Assembly: GCA_030435675.1 (NCBI GenBank)
Contig: CM059624.1
Location: 15,090,769-15,154,768, forward strand
Source: Steinernema hermaphroditum
Taxonomy: Eukaryota; Nematoda; Chromadorea; Rhabditida; Steinernematidae
DNA length: 64,000 nt
Direction: 5' to 3'
Below the pieces are notes generated by a model. The model had not been told where the DNA came from and ran no database searches. It worked only from the letters and a program-made list of their open reading frames with translations. A program made the translations under genes and the position numbers. Below are positions 1-10,895 of the stretch, one piece after another. Position 1 is the first letter of the stretch. Each line of letters opens with the position of its first letter.

Positions 1-210
1 CTATTTCTTTTCCCTTTTGGGCGCAAAGTAAGCCTCATCTCGCCCAGCCCAAAAAATGGAAGCAGTCAAAGAGGGCAGCCATATGACAAGGTCGTCAAAC
101 ATAATCCCCAATCCACATTCGGAACTAAGGATACGCTCTATCACCATTAGCCACGGAGACGCTGTTCTATCTCTTCCATCATCGATCAAGCAGAGATTGT
201 TGTTGAGAAG

Positions 211-739
211 ATGTTAAGACGTGGTACGACCGTCTTCTTCTGGTTCTTCTTCGGAATGGTGACCTTTTCGGCTGTTTATAATATGTCTATTATTTTGTGT
301 TCAGTTGGACGGCAAGAAAGAGGCCTATCACTTCCGTAGTACCGAGAAAGATATATTGGACATTCAGAAGGAGTTCCAACTGGGCGACTGTCAAAACAAG
401 ACAGACATCATCGATTGCATGAAGTGGTGTGCGATGGAACGCAGATGCGCAGGTGGTGTCTATATCCATTACAGTCAAGCCTGCTATATGTTGGCCACGC
501 TTCGAGTCTATCAAACTGACGTTCATCTAAATCAGACATCGTTCGTCAGAGTCCACGATGCGGAGGAATCGTGCGGTATTCCCTTTCTGAACGTTGCTTA
601 TCGTAACGGTGATATACACAGTCTACGAACTCACTCTACGAATGTTTTTAGGCGAGCCGTCCCTTTTGGAGGGAGAGCATCTGGACGTCTGAACAGGAAC
701 CGACCAATCGTCGAGAGAATCAAACGGATCCATCTGTAA
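211..739 (+). CDS. small secreted Cys-rich protein (PAN-like?), two exons
   Basis: Exon 1 begins at ATG 211 and encodes a hydrophobic leader (MLRRGTTVFFWFFFGM...). Exon 2 runs 305-739 after an acceptor ending TGTGTTCAG at 304. Two donors keep phase 0: at 259 (46-bp intron, the usual size here) or at 274 (31-bp intron, giving a leader ending VTFSA). Without an intron the frame stops soon after. The mature part has six cysteines (GDC, IIDC, KWC, RRC, QAC, ESC), a spacing reminiscent of PAN/apple-type secreted modules but too short to assign, and a basic C-terminal tail ending KRIHL. An AATAAA follows at 748. The protein is about 160-165 aa. Seen: leader, cysteines, intron. Inferred: secretion. 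I do not recognise the gene. Confidence 0.6.
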
Positions 740-747
740 ATGAGTTG

Positions 748-753
748 AATAAA
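748..753 (+). terminator. polyadenylation signal AATAAA
   Basis: AATAAA begins nine bases after the stop codon of the small secreted protein gene. Confidence 0.5.
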
Positions 754-1364
754 TATGGTCAGATGCATCATGTAAATGTGAAGCTGAAAACATCGGCTGT
801 TCTGAAAACATCGACTACTCACTTGGCTCACTCACAGAATTATCTCTTTCGAATTTTTCGCAAACCGTTTAAGACGCTCAACAGGCCATTCCGTGTTCGG
901 TATCAGACATCGAGTAAAATTATGGACTGAGGGTATAATCACATACGTATATATAAGCGGAGAACCGGCTAATCTACAGAGTTGTACAGGTTACGGCGCC
1001 CGAAGTTTGGCATAACTCTACTAATATATGTGTTTTGTTCGTCCGCATTCGATCATTCGAGGAGCGATCGGATTCAGAGAGTAGGCAAAATGAGGACATG
1101 TATGTTTTCACAGTTATCACACACTAGTATTCAGTTTTTTTTGCTAGGGTTTCTGCTTATTTAGTGATTTACATCCGTAGGGGAATGGTCGGTTTTGGAC
1201 AGTAATGATTGCGTTTTCAGGTTGGCTGGCGGCGTGGGCTTCAGAGCTACTGATCACCTTCGATGGCTTCCATGGGGGCAGCGGGCGAAGAGCTGTTGTG
1301 ACGGCATGGCAAAACGGGCGAAGTGGGAACCAGCATTCATTGCGTTTTTTCATTAGACATTCGT
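754..1364. other. intergenic, no gene recognised
   Basis: Short open frames only. No recognisable coding pattern apart from the upstream flank of the F-box-like family near the right edge. Confidence 0.5.
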
Positions 1365-1484
1365 TATATTAAGGCGAAATACGTTGTTTTTTTTTCGAAT
1401 TATTGACGATGAACGCCCTACCTCTGGACTTTTACGACGAAGTCATTCATCGACTCTCCAAATCTGACATTGGATCTCTTAAAC
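1365..1484 (+). pseudogene. F-box-like head fragment with its promoter
   Basis: ATG at 1409 starts the family signature MNALPLDFYDEVIHRLSKSDI and stops resembling the family about 25 codons later, just before the promoter of the next copy. A TATATT at about 1365 stands 44 bp upstream of the ATG, the spacing seen in the sister genes. It is a truncated duplicate of the 5' end of the copy that follows at 1537. Confidence 0.7.
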
Positions 1485-1536
1485 GCTTGTTGTTATATAA
1501 AGGCGAAACCCGACGTTTTGAATCTACTGACAAGCT

Positions 1537-2389
1537 ATGAACGCCCTACCATTGGACTTCTACGATGAACTGATCCATCGACTCTCTAAAGCTGACATCG
1601 GACGTCTTAGTCTCTTCTCAGGATGCTGGTCATCTACAGCCGCAATTCATTACACGAAGCGCCGCGAATTTAGTGTTTTCTTGAAATCGAACAGTGAAGG
1701 CATTAAAGTCGGCATCAAGCTTTACTCTCGTCTAACAAAAGTTCCTTTCGAGTTTCGAGATAGACTTCAAGTATGACCGAATCAAGGGCATTGACTTTGA
1801 ACAGCTATCAGCCGGTAACACCGTGGAAGAAACGCTGGAACAGTTCCGATCGAAAACACTTCCAATGATACATTCATCCGCCAGTGAGTGTTCTTTGAGT
1901 GTATTCGGAAACATCTGCAAACCGCTCGGGGAAATTCCTCACGACAAAATGTGCGACGCCCTCTTTGATGGGCTTAAGGAATGTCATGGCCTGTCGACCA
2001 TCACCGTCGGCAACTGTGGAGAAAAGTGCCAGTTCATAAAAAAAATAAAGAGTTCATAAAACGGCAGATGGAATACGGAAATTTGAAAGTACTGTTGTTA
2101 TCGGAAAACAATACATGGTCAGTCGGTTTCCAAGACTTGATCAAGGTCTTCGTGAAATCATATAACACTTTATATAACAAATTCCAAAATTCCAAATTCC
2201 AAGAGATTGGACTTCGTCATGGTGACTTGTGTGTTCGATCGCTTCTTCAACGGAGAACTGACTCATTTCGGTCTTAAAGGGAGTGCGTCATTTCCCGTGG
2301 ATGAGCTGAGATCTCTATATCCACAATTCTTCAATACTCCTACCGACTGGCCCTCTCCACGGACAACCCAATTTGGAAGGAACCTCTAA
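1537..2389 (+). pseudogene. F-box-like protein pseudogene
   Basis: Begins like the intact paralogues (MNALPLDFYDELIHRLSKAD...) but the frame breaks near 1755 where the sisters read VPFKINFKYDRIK. It resumes in another frame (EETLEQF...LPMIHS... GLKECHGLS), breaks again near 2045 within FIKRQ, and again near 2190, ending in the family tail (VTCVFDRFF, RSLYPQF, DWPS). At least three frameshifts. AATAAA follows at 2504. A TATATAA lies 43 bp before the ATG. The reading is a recent pseudogene of the ~290-aa family; sequencing errors are possible but three in one copy is unlikely. Confidence 0.8.
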
Positions 2390-2591
2390 GAGAAAGAAAG
2401 TTAGAGGTCACTATTCTTCACAGAGCGCACATATTGGTATCGTGTCGTTAATTTGACAATATCAGTGCAATTGATTCGTCTGCTTCCAGTTGTCCCTTTG
2501 TTTAATAAACTTGTGTCTCGTCATTTACGTCCCGTCGGCCTTCCTGAGTAGCTGATGTCTCTATTCGGCCATATTAAACATAGGGCAGCGG

Positions 2592-2735
2592 TCATCTGCG
2601 TAGGATCTTCAAGGATGGCATCTCATCTCTCTCAGGCAATCTTCTTGTAGGAGGATTTTTTCTTCGTTCCCCATCCTCCAGTCCATGAATGCATATTATC
2701 AGCATAAGAACAACAGAAACGCGGAGAATTTTCAT
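2592..2735 (-). CDS. possible short secreted peptide
   Basis: An internal ATG (about 2735) gives a 47-residue frame with a good signal sequence (MKILRVSVVLMLIICIHG) followed by a basic, Pro/Arg-rich stretch (ERRKNPPTRRLPERDE). Its upstream sequence near 2735-2800 recurs as an inverted pair at about 41490-41800, so this may belong to a repeat rather than a gene. No paralogue or splice support is visible. Confidence 0.2.
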   Translation of the reverse strand: MKILRVSVVLMLIICIHGLEDGERRKNPPTRRLPERDEMPSLKILRR

Positions 2736-2819
2736 TTGCGTCCCCAGCGATCGGTCGGGTCGTCCACTCGCTCTCACTCTGTGGCTGTCTGAGTCGAATG
2801 AGTTAACCACTTAAACTTT

Positions 2820-3834
2820 AAAGGTCGCTTATGTTCTTTTGCACATTTCTGCAACCGCATCTCTCTCTCTCAAAAATCAGTTCTTGCCACGAGCGAAATG
2901 TGTTCCCTTGGTTACTGCGTGTGTTTTTTTTTTGTTGAGAACACGGGCCGACGTCGAACCGACCCCGACCGATTACATATTAAACATGCTTGCAATAGCC
3001 ACACAGACAGGCCTTTCAGTTTTTGTCTGTTCAGTTCTTCTGAGTATATCTTCTGGGGGTGGACAATAATCAGTATTAGTACTTAACGATTCATCCGCCC
3101 AATGCGTGCTGCGAGATGCGCCAAGCATAGGAATGTGTTGATTTTGATCCTAAAAACCTAAATTTCATAGGCGTAAGCCTAGAACGGCTTTCAGGCTTTC
3201 GCTGAATCGGTTGGAGCTCAGTGAGCGATTTGGAAACCATCAGAGCAGCCGCCTGGGCGAACTTCGGAGTTGCAACGGTTCTTCGGCTTCATTATGATTG
3301 TGGTCGACCTATAGACACAGCCAGATCAAAATCGGCGATAACGACAATGTTGTTTCTTTGCGTCCTCTCTGTGCCGCGCGAAACCGTTTTTATGATCACA
3401 GCTTTTGCACTTTGCCGACGGCGTCCTTCGCGATGGATCGACGTTTTCCTTCGTGCGCCGATCGATCGACTTTGATGAACACATTTACATAACTTTTTCT
3501 CCCCGATCTGCAATTGTTTTACCGGCATTTTGTAGAATATATCCCCTTCTATTCTTATTTTCAGGATCTCGATGCTTATTATCGAGTGATATCAAACGTT
3601 GGGAAATATTGACGTCGATTACTCCAAAGAGCATTTTTCTAATAAATGTAAGTCCTTATTTTTTGTTGTATGATTTAAAATGCAAAATTATCTTTGTGGT
3701 TTGCTGATCGTAAACGTTTACATGAGGTTCAGTCCGCGCTAGAGTAGTCATCAGGCCGAAAATTCGCATTTTTTCTCGGTCTTTTTGTTGTCTTTTTATT
3801 TTTTTATTGTGTTCGGTCGTTAAGTTCACCTGAA
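2820..3834. other. intergenic with one SINE-like piece
   Basis: Apart from a tRNA-derived repeat on the minus strand at 2944-3014 I see no gene. Confidence 0.45.
2944..3014 (-). repeat. tRNA-derived SINE-like copy
   Basis: Reverse strand reads as a tRNA-like module: A-box-like TGGCT, an anticodon-arm-like piece around TTTAATATGTAATC, and a B-box GGTTCGACGTC. The same module occurs about eight times in the window in both orientations, which marks a dispersed repeat rather than a working tRNA gene. Confidence 0.55.
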
Positions 3835-4012
3835 ATGTTCTCCATAGGATTTCAAAATTGCTCCGTGCTGCAAAAAATGCAGTTCTGTGTAACCCGAAAA
3901 CAACTGTAGTCCGCGCAAACACTTGGGGAATGCATCTCGGATTCGATAAATTCAGGGAATAAGTTTTAACATAAGATACGAAAAGCTTTCAATAATGCAA
4001 ACGTGAATAATG
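3835..4012. repeat. direct repeat copy 1, left of the LINE
   Basis: About 170 bp (CATAGGATTTCAAAATTG... to GTGAATAATG) recurs in diverged form at 6688-6853, so related sequence lies on both sides of the LINE insertion. Confidence 0.55.
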
Positions 4013-4256
4013 CCCCACTCTCAGATGTCAAGAAAAAGACGTGTTGCCAACCATGGCGGGATGCCCGGACGCGAGAAAGGTTACCGCCCCCCCCCAACCG
4101 TGCCAAAAATTTTAGACGCTCTGGCGACGTAACGCGGATACTGCAAAATTCATCCCAATCTCCGAAGAGCACTTGTCTGAGAAATGTAATTCTTTAGTCT
4201 TTAATTTTTTTTATTGTGCTCGGCCGCGACGTTGGAGTGAAGCCAGTCCACTTGAA

Positions 4257-4268
4257 AGTTACTCTATA
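4257..4268. repeat. target-site duplication, LINE left side
   Basis: AGTTACTCTATA at 4257-4268 matches 6666-6677 exactly, bracketing the LINE. Confidence 0.75.
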
Positions 4269-6665
4269 TTTCGAGTATTTTATTTGCAATCTCATAAGTT
4301 TCCACAAAGTTGCACCCAGGTATAACCACCAATCAAGTATGTAGGATCATCTTTTCTTCATGCTTCACTCCTTATTTGACTTCATCGCTTATGTCTTGGG
4401 CATCGGATGATGTTGATGTTGGCACAACACCAGCTTTGGTTTTTCTTCATTTGGCCTTTTCCTTCGTCCAGTCCAGGCACTGCCGCTGGAAGCCATCAGA
4501 ACCTCAGCCTTATCGGTGTCCCATATGTGAAGTCAGTGGTGGGTGACCAGAACCAACTGATCAGTCACGGGTGGCCTCACCTAGCCGCGAAGACGGTCAC
4601 CTTCGGAAGAATCGGTTGCTCAGTCAGGAGGAGCGTTAGGGCGTTTGAGTTCCTCTGCTGCACCAAGATGAGAGCGACTCATTTTTCGCCACAGTTTGCC
4701 AGCGCTGAGTTCCTACAGTCTTCACGATTTCATCTTTCCAGCGTATCCTCGGTCTTCCTGACGGTCGCGTTGCTGGAGGCCTCCATTCTGTAATCAAAGT
4801 TGACCACTTGTGGCGTTCCACAGAGCTGTTTGCCATGTTCCACGCAAACTTCCACTTCCTCTTCGTGGCCTCCTCGATGATGTCTTTCACCTTTGTTACT
4901 CCGCGGATCCAGTCGTTCGTTTTCCGGTCGAGAAGTCTCACTCCGATCATTCTTCTTTCCATTCTTCTTTGCGCTGTCCTTAGCCTCGTCTTCGTGGACT
5001 TCGTCAGGGCCCACGCTTCCGATCCGTAGGTCATCGCTGGTAAGATACACATATCGAATAGTCTTCGCTTCCACTTCATGTCCACGGATGGCGATGTCAA
5101 TAGGACTCTGTGTTCCCGGAAGGCATTCCATCCTGCGCTTATTCGGCGACTTATCTCTTTTCTGTTGCTTCGAATCATTTCAACTTCTTGTCCTAAATAG
5201 ACAAAGCTGTCAACGTGTTCTAAACTCACATCGTTGATGCGGATGTGTAGTTCTTCGTTCGCCATCACTTTAGTCTTCGTCTCGTTGATCTTCAGTCCGA
5301 ACTTTTGGGATTCTTCATTTAACTCGTCCATCATTTTTTGGAGTTCGTCCTGAGAGTTTGCAAAGAGAACAATGTCGTCGGCAAAGCGGAGGTTATGAAG
5401 CCTTCTTCCATTGACATTGATTCCATACTGTTCCCAATTCAGTTTTTACGGAATCCAGCTTGTTCTTCAGATTGTGAAGTGTCTAGAACAGATTCTATTC
5501 TCTGGTTGATTACCTTTGTGAGGATCTTGTAGATGGTGGAGAGAAGTGAAATGGGTCTATAGTTCTTCATCATTCTTGGATCGCCTTTCTTGTATATCAG
5601 AATCGTAGAGGAGTCTGCCATCGATCGTGGAAGTTCGCATCGGCTGATGCATCTGTTGAATAGTGCTGTCAGAACCGGAAGTAACTGTTGTTTGGCTAGC
5701 TTGACCATCTCTACAGTTATTTTGTCGATGCCCGGACTTTTCCCGCATTTCATGCTGTTCAGAGCGTTTTCGACTTCACATTGAAGAACATCTGGAAAAT
5801 CCTCTGTGGGCTCGACTTCCCTATAAATAACGTCTGTTGTTTGCGCATATAGTCCGTTATAGAACATTTGAACGACACGGTGTATATCGCTCTTACTAGT
5901 ACAGAGTATACCGTCGTCGGAGAGAAGTTCGACAATCCGTTTCCTTCTGTAGCAGTTTCTCCTTGGATCTTGCGTAGGCTTTTCGTTTTTTGGACAGCCT
6001 TCTCGATCAGACGGCGATGATAAGCTTCAATATCCTTTCGGATTTCCTTTCGTATCAGTTTGCTGAGTTCAACGAAGGCGATTCGATCCCTGAGGGAAGT
6101 TTGAATCCGGCGCATTTCGTGTCTTTGGCGTATCAGCTTCTTGGTTGAATCTGATAGACGTTTCTCACGGGGAATAGGCTCTTTGGCGATTTCCGAAGCT
6201 TTTCGTAGTCTATCCACCAGATCCTCGTAGTCCACTGGCATCTGATTTCCTGTTGTCATCTGGGAGGTGATCGCCGCCTGGAACAACCCTCGGTTTAATC
6301 GATACTTACACTGAACTCCTCGTGTCGGTACTCTCAAAGTGGGACTTTCTGATTTGATCGTTGCTCGGAGCATTCGATGATCCGATCCTGCGAAGTGCTT
6401 TCCGAGGACGACTGCGGATTTGAACTGCATCGATTGCTTCGCCAAGATGTGATCGATGCAGTTCTTGGTTCTTCCATCCGGTGAAATCCATGTCCACTTA
6501 CGTCCTTTTCGGCTCTTGAAATATGAGTTAACCGATCGTAAGTGGAAATCAGCGCATAAATCGACAAGTAGTTGTCCTCGATCATTTCGTTCACCGTATC
6601 CGAACCTTCCTAGAACATCTTCGCTGTCAGATTCCTTCATACCCATTTTTGCGTTAAAATCGCCG
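4269..6665 (-). mobile_element. RTE-clade LINE, 5'-truncated, defective
   Basis: Minus-strand pieces of one endonuclease-reverse transcriptase ORF. 6646-5950 carries the endonuclease C-terminus (GERNDRGQLLVDL, KWTWISPDGRTKNCIDHIL, AGSDHRML). 5867-5439 carries the RT start (GKSPGIDKI, KNYRPISLLSTIYKILTKV, EEQAGFRKN). 5440-4636 carries the palm motif FADD in LRFADDIVLFA near 5385, then the thumb/connection (KINETKTK, FVYLGQEV, MKWKRRLFDMCILPAM, GRPRIRWKDE). The segment between EEQAGFRKN and the FADD block is missing, so an internal deletion removed part of the fingers/palm, and frameshifts separate the pieces. A 12-bp duplication flanks the insert. Motif order fits RTE elements; no full 5' end is present. 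Confidence 0.88.
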
Positions 6666-6699
6666 AGTTACTCTATAGGACTTAAAAAGTTACTCTATA
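6666..6699. repeat. LINE target duplication and 22-bp tandem repeat
   Basis: AGTTACTCTATA at 6666-6677 is the right target-site duplication. It is repeated at once (6688-6699) as part of a 22-bp tandem unit. Confidence 0.7.
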
Positions 6700-6853
6700 G
6701 GACTTGAAAATTCTTTCGCGCTGCAAAAATGCATTTATGTTCAACCCGAAAACAGCTCTAGTCCGCGGAAACACTCTTCGATAAATTCCGGGAATAAGCT
6801 CTAAGATAAGAACGCTAAGAAAGCTTTCGATGAATAATGTGGACGTGAATAAG
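6688..6853. repeat. direct repeat copy 2, right of the LINE
   Basis: Diverged copy of 3835-4012; shares CGCTGCAAAAA, AACCCGAAAACA, AGTCCGCG and CGATAAATTC. Confidence 0.55.
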
Positions 6854-7645
6854 ATTTGCTAAGATGCATCAGATCGAGTCCATAGTCCTTGAGTTCACTA
6901 TCTTCAGATGAGCAGGAAAAACCTCAAAGTGCCGAACCGCCGGCACCACAGGAAAAGGCCAGCTCATCGGCGGAGAGCGAGTGGTTGGTCCATTGGAAAA
7001 AAACTTCTTGAACTTCAGAAGAAAATCAAGATGGCCCTTACATACAAGGAGTTCTATTATACAACAATCCTAAAGGTGAGTCTATCATTTTTGCAGACAG
7101 AGACGATCTGAGGCCCTACCTGGACTGATAAGTGCACTTTGTGCGTGGGAGTTTCGATGAGTTTCCATATTTTGAGATGCTCTTAACACGGATAGACGCG
7201 TTAAAACTTCCATTGGTAGGCCAGGAGACCGCTAACTCTGACTGACGCCTGCGATTAGTTGAGCCACATTGAGCCATGCTCGCAGGTTAAGCGACAAACA
7301 GGAGGCAGTACTAGTAGTGTGCCAAATTTCAATCAAATCGGTAGCAGGTTTTAAATGTTCCTTTGTAAGATGGATTAGATTGTCCATGTAAAGTAAATGT
7401 AAGAGTTTCAGGATGAACGCTGACATGTAGTCGCCCAAGAAGATGAGCAGCCGGAGGCAAGAAACGGATCTATATGAAGTACAGGATCGGAGGTCGATGG
7501 TCTGTGCTATTCTTCAAATCGCCGCACCAGAGTGACGTCATCGGCCACAGGTTCGACGCCGGCTGCGATCTTTTAATGATCAAAGGTCAGACGACGGGTA
7601 TGTATACCCTCTGTACCCTTGCAGCCCGAGTGTGCCTGTGGCTGA
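6854..7645. other. intergenic, no gene recognised
   Basis: Only short frames. A weak tRNA-like GGTTCGACGCCGG piece lies near 7550. Confidence 0.4.
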
Positions 7646-7879
7646 ATGGTACAGGGCGGCTTCTACGCGAAGTCCCCTGGTTGTCAATTCCGCATGACCC
7701 GTGCCCGCTCCGGTTTGGTTGTCATCGGCAACCTCCATCATCTGAAAAAGGCCTCCTCATGGAAGTCATTCATAGAAGCGACCGACAACGTCCCCGTCCA
7801 GACCCCCCAGTACGCCGAGTTGCTAAACGGAGGACCCATCTCCGCAGCCGTCCTGAAGAGCCTCGAGACCGAAATCTGA
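7646..7879 (+). pseudogene. UPF1-like SF1 helicase C-terminal fragment
   Basis: The translation holds RMTRARSGLVVIGN followed by LHHLKKASSWKSFIEAT. This matches the last conserved part of UPF1-like superfamily 1 helicases: the VALTRAR motif VI region, the L-V-V-I-G-N strand and the W..FI stretch. No upstream helicase motifs (Walker A, DEAD-like box) occur nearby, and the preceding bases look like repeat DNA. The piece is therefore an orphan exon or captured 3' end, not a whole gene. Canonical NVALTRA is changed to CQFRMTRA. The frame stops at 7879 after SLETEI. Confidence 0.55.
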
Positions 7880-8337
7880 AGCTCCGGTCTAGAAGTCACC
7901 CGTCCCGATCCACTCCGATAATGTTGTCATACATATCTTTATTTTATTTTCTACCGTACGTATAAAGTTATCTCTAAAAAACAAAATCCTTGTAAAGCAA
8001 TTTTTCTTCCCTCTGCTCACAACGTATATCGTCCATCCGTTCCTACGCCAATGATTCATAAATCGTTCATTTCAACCAAGTCCGCGAGAGAAAACTCAGA
8101 TCGTTGACCCAGTCACTTGCCGTCCAGTACCACCCATTCGTTGATTATGTCCCAAGGTCAGAATCCAGGCAAATCGCTGGTTTGTAGCTCGTTCGTGCCA
8201 TCCGCGAAAACAAAAACAGTTTCGGTGCATTCGGACTCTGCGTCCGTTTTGCAGCAAAACGAGTGGAAAACAACGTAAGTCGCGCGGGAGAATTGAAATG
8301 CTCTGGATGTTCATGCGGTTTTTCGTCTTTTTTTTGT
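7880..8337. other. intergenic, no gene recognised
   Basis: No supported coding or repeat signal. Confidence 0.4.
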
Positions 8338-8374
8338 GGCTCTATTAGGGAGAAGTGACCAAAATTATACCGAT

Positions 8375-8383
8375 CTTGACAGA
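8375..8383. repeat. target-site duplication of nested LINE (left)
   Basis: CTTGACAGA here and at 8572-8580 bracket the nested LINE fragment. Confidence 0.7.
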
Positions 8384-8571
8384 CATAACATTTATTCCGT
8401 ATCATTGATTTACATCAAGCGGATCCCATTATGTTCAACCATTGGCGCAGTGTCGTTCTTCTCGCTTGGTTCCGCCACGCTTGTGTCCTCAGCGCTTTTC
8501 GGATGTCGTCTCGCCATCTTGTTCTGGGTCGCCCGAGTGGTCTCGAAATGATTGGCCTCCAGTCAGTCAGG
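8384..8571 (-). mobile_element. LINE 3'-end fragment inserted in the Merlin-like element
   Basis: About 95% identical by eye to the 3' end at 12149-12345. It encodes the same C-terminus (LTDWRPIISRPLGRPRTRWR, DDIRKALRTQAWRNQARR) and ends with the same AAATGTTA-type tail. The 9-bp duplication CTTGACAGA on both sides dates it after the host element. Confidence 0.85.
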
Positions 8572-8699
8572 CTTGACAGAATGGTATTTATTTTGACAAA
8601 ACTGAATTTAGATTGACACAACCACATTTCACTGACAAAATCATAAATCAGCCTTGTAGTAGTTAAAGATTAAAGAACGTTTTGTCAGTGAAATGTGGT

Positions 8700-8873
8700 T
8701 TTGTCAAAATAATTACTATTCAGTCAAAATAATTACCATTTTGTCAAAATAAATACCATTCTGTCAAGATCGATACCATTCTGTCAAGATCGGTATAGTT
8801 TTGTCAAGATCGATACAGTTTTGCCAAGATCGGTATAGTTTTGTCAAGATCGGTATAGTTTTGGTCACTTCTC
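8700..8873. repeat. 21-bp subterminal tandem repeats
   Basis: Seven or so imperfect units alternating TTTGTCAAGATCGGTATAG and TTTGTCAAAATAAATACCAT inside the right end of the element at 8338-8885; possible transposase binding array by analogy with 26010-28327. Confidence 0.65.
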
Positions 8874-8885
8874 CCTAATAGAGCC

Positions 8886-10854
8886 AAACGACTTTCCCCT
8901 GAAACTGAAGAGCTCATTTTATTGCTATCAGAGGCAGAACATTGTGCAGTTGAACCCTGGTTCAAGTGGCTAACGAAAAAGCTAAACCGAACTGCTTGAA
9001 GTTTGATACGATCGTTGCAAGTGCTCAGCAGGTTGAGCTTCCTTTAGCCGACGCTCCGTTAGCTCAATTGAATACATCACCTGGAAGGGGGATCGTGCTA
9101 ACTCGACAATAACTATCTTGTGTTCACCACTTACGGCCTCTATCAACCCCCCATTAATGGGAATCCATTTTCAGAATCCCTTCTTCAGCCCATAATGCTT
9201 TGCCCTATCGTTCTGACATCTATCTTTCCGAATAGTAGTTATTTTCAGCACTTTTCTAACGTCGGGCCTGTCCGAGATTAATGACAGGCCTCTCCATCAT
9301 TCGGGCTTTTTCACATAATTGAGTTCAAAGAGCGAAGAGGCCAATGACGTGCGGGATGATTTTTTGTTAGGTCAAAGAATGAGGACCAAAGAAAGCGAGA
9401 TTTGTGACCTTTGAAATATGATAATGCAGCGAGTCTTGTGTGACATCCATCAGCCAGAAATGCTGATACTCCAGTTCCCTTTTTTTCTCATGGCGGCACG
9501 CCGAACATTTGGAACAGGATACGGATATGGGATAGTATCAGATATGCCCAGAAGCCCGAAAAACACGAACCCCAAATCTTGGTTCTGCAATCGCCTGCGC
9601 TCTCGCGCCGGAGAGGAAAGACAGTCATGGAACCCTTGATTTTTCGGCTCACTATTCAAATCTGGGCCGGGAAATTACAGATGCGCAGTTTTAGGTATCC
9701 ATCATAACGCAAGTGGACGTGCTTGTCCGGGGCCTAGAAAGCTAATGAAAAGAGCTCGGGAAAATGGATGCTCGATGACGTACTCGAACCCCTGACCATG
9801 GTCGTGATAGGCCACAGCGCTAACCACTCGACTATACCACCACAATGGTGCTCAAATTTTCAACCAGTACTGCAGATCACTCTGCAGATAAAAAAATCAA
9901 TGACAGATTATGAAGTTCGGTGTGCAGGTTCACTACTCGTCTGGAAAGTTCTCATCAGGTTTAATCTGATGGTTAAAAGAAAAGGAGGGCGCCTGTCTCG
10001 GCATTCGTCGATAGTAGACAAGAAGCATTCGCCACAGCGCCTTACTACCAGAGATAGCCGCGTTTCGGGTTCGGAACTTGTTTCGTGTTTGCCTTTTCTT
10101 GTGACACTCAGGCATATTGATCTAATCCTTCTCCAAAAAAAGCCTATTGAATGAGCTTCATACACGTGCTGCTTCACACGCATTGCCTGTTCCGAAAGAT
10201 CTATGTTTTTCGTTTTAAAAAATAGCAGTTTCCTAGAACTGCGACTTAATACCTCAGTACAACTTCAATCTCTATATATTTCCCGCAATGAATCGTAAAG
10301 AATTGAATACAAATTCATGTTTCCGTGAATGCCCTACAGTATAATTACATACATTGTAATTATTACCATGAGTATGAGTTCAAATGAATTGGAGTAGACT
10401 TACTCCAACAGCATTTTTCAAGTTGGCAACAATGACTTCGGGAAGTCAAGTGCATTTCCTCCCAGCTCACATGTCTGTATGCACCTTTAAGTTTGTGGAA
10501 GTGTTGACTGAGAACAACGCGTCCAATTGCAATATTCTCGAAGAATTGGTGTCAACAAAAGTATGTACATATATGTTATTTTGCACTGCTCCATTTGTAA
10601 CATCTCGCTCAATCACTGTGTATAAAAATAATAATAATAATACGTAAGATAAAGAGAGATATATACATATACGCGGCCCTTAATCCATTGACTTTCTTGT
10701 CGGGGCCAGGTCTATCAAAGTCTCGAGAAATCTTCGAGACTTTTGGATCCTAACAAGAAAGTCTGAAATCATTTAAATGGCGACAATTGCTGACTGTTGT
10801 AGGGGCACAATGTCCTTAATTTTGCGATGCATTGTTGCATTGATAAATCCAACA
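8886..10854. other. long intergenic stretch
   Basis: No coding pattern I trust. One tRNA-like piece lies at about 9770-9845 (minus strand). The rest looks unstructured. Confidence 0.4.
9770..9845 (-). pseudogene. tRNA-like remnant
   Basis: Minus strand reads A-box-like TATAGTCGAGTGGTTAGCGC, an anticodon-arm-like GGCCTATCACGACC and a B-box GGGGTTCGAGTA. I could not close an acceptor stem, so it is a tRNA pseudogene or tRNA-derived repeat. Confidence 0.45.
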
Positions 10855-10859
10855 TATAA
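10855..10859 (+). promoter_or_regulatory. TATA-like box of F-box-like gene
   Basis: ACATATAACGG sits 41 bp upstream of the ATG. The equivalent stands at 41-44 bp in three sister copies (1365, 1494, 13296). Confidence 0.5.
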
Positions 10860-10895
10860 CGGAGCCTTACTCCGTATTGGCACGGCTTGTGAACT

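Larger units (their letters stand above)
8338..8885. mobile_element. non-autonomous element with Merlin-like ends, nested LINE
   Basis: Left end GGCTCTATTAGGGAGAAGTG at 8338 and its inverse ending 8885 form terminal inverted repeats that extend into subterminal arrays. The outer 11 bp, GGCTCTATTAG, equal those of the transposon at 26010. Inside the right end are about seven imperfect 21-bp units built on TTTTGTCAAGATCGGTATAG. No obvious target duplication remains (left flank TTTTTTGT, right AAACGACT). A LINE 3' fragment sits inside at 8384-8571. With no transposase it would depend on a relative. Confidence 0.75.

Noticed and set aside
1..189. Minus-strand 62-codon frame at the window edge
   Set aside because: Could be an exon cut by the window, but nothing in it is recognisable.
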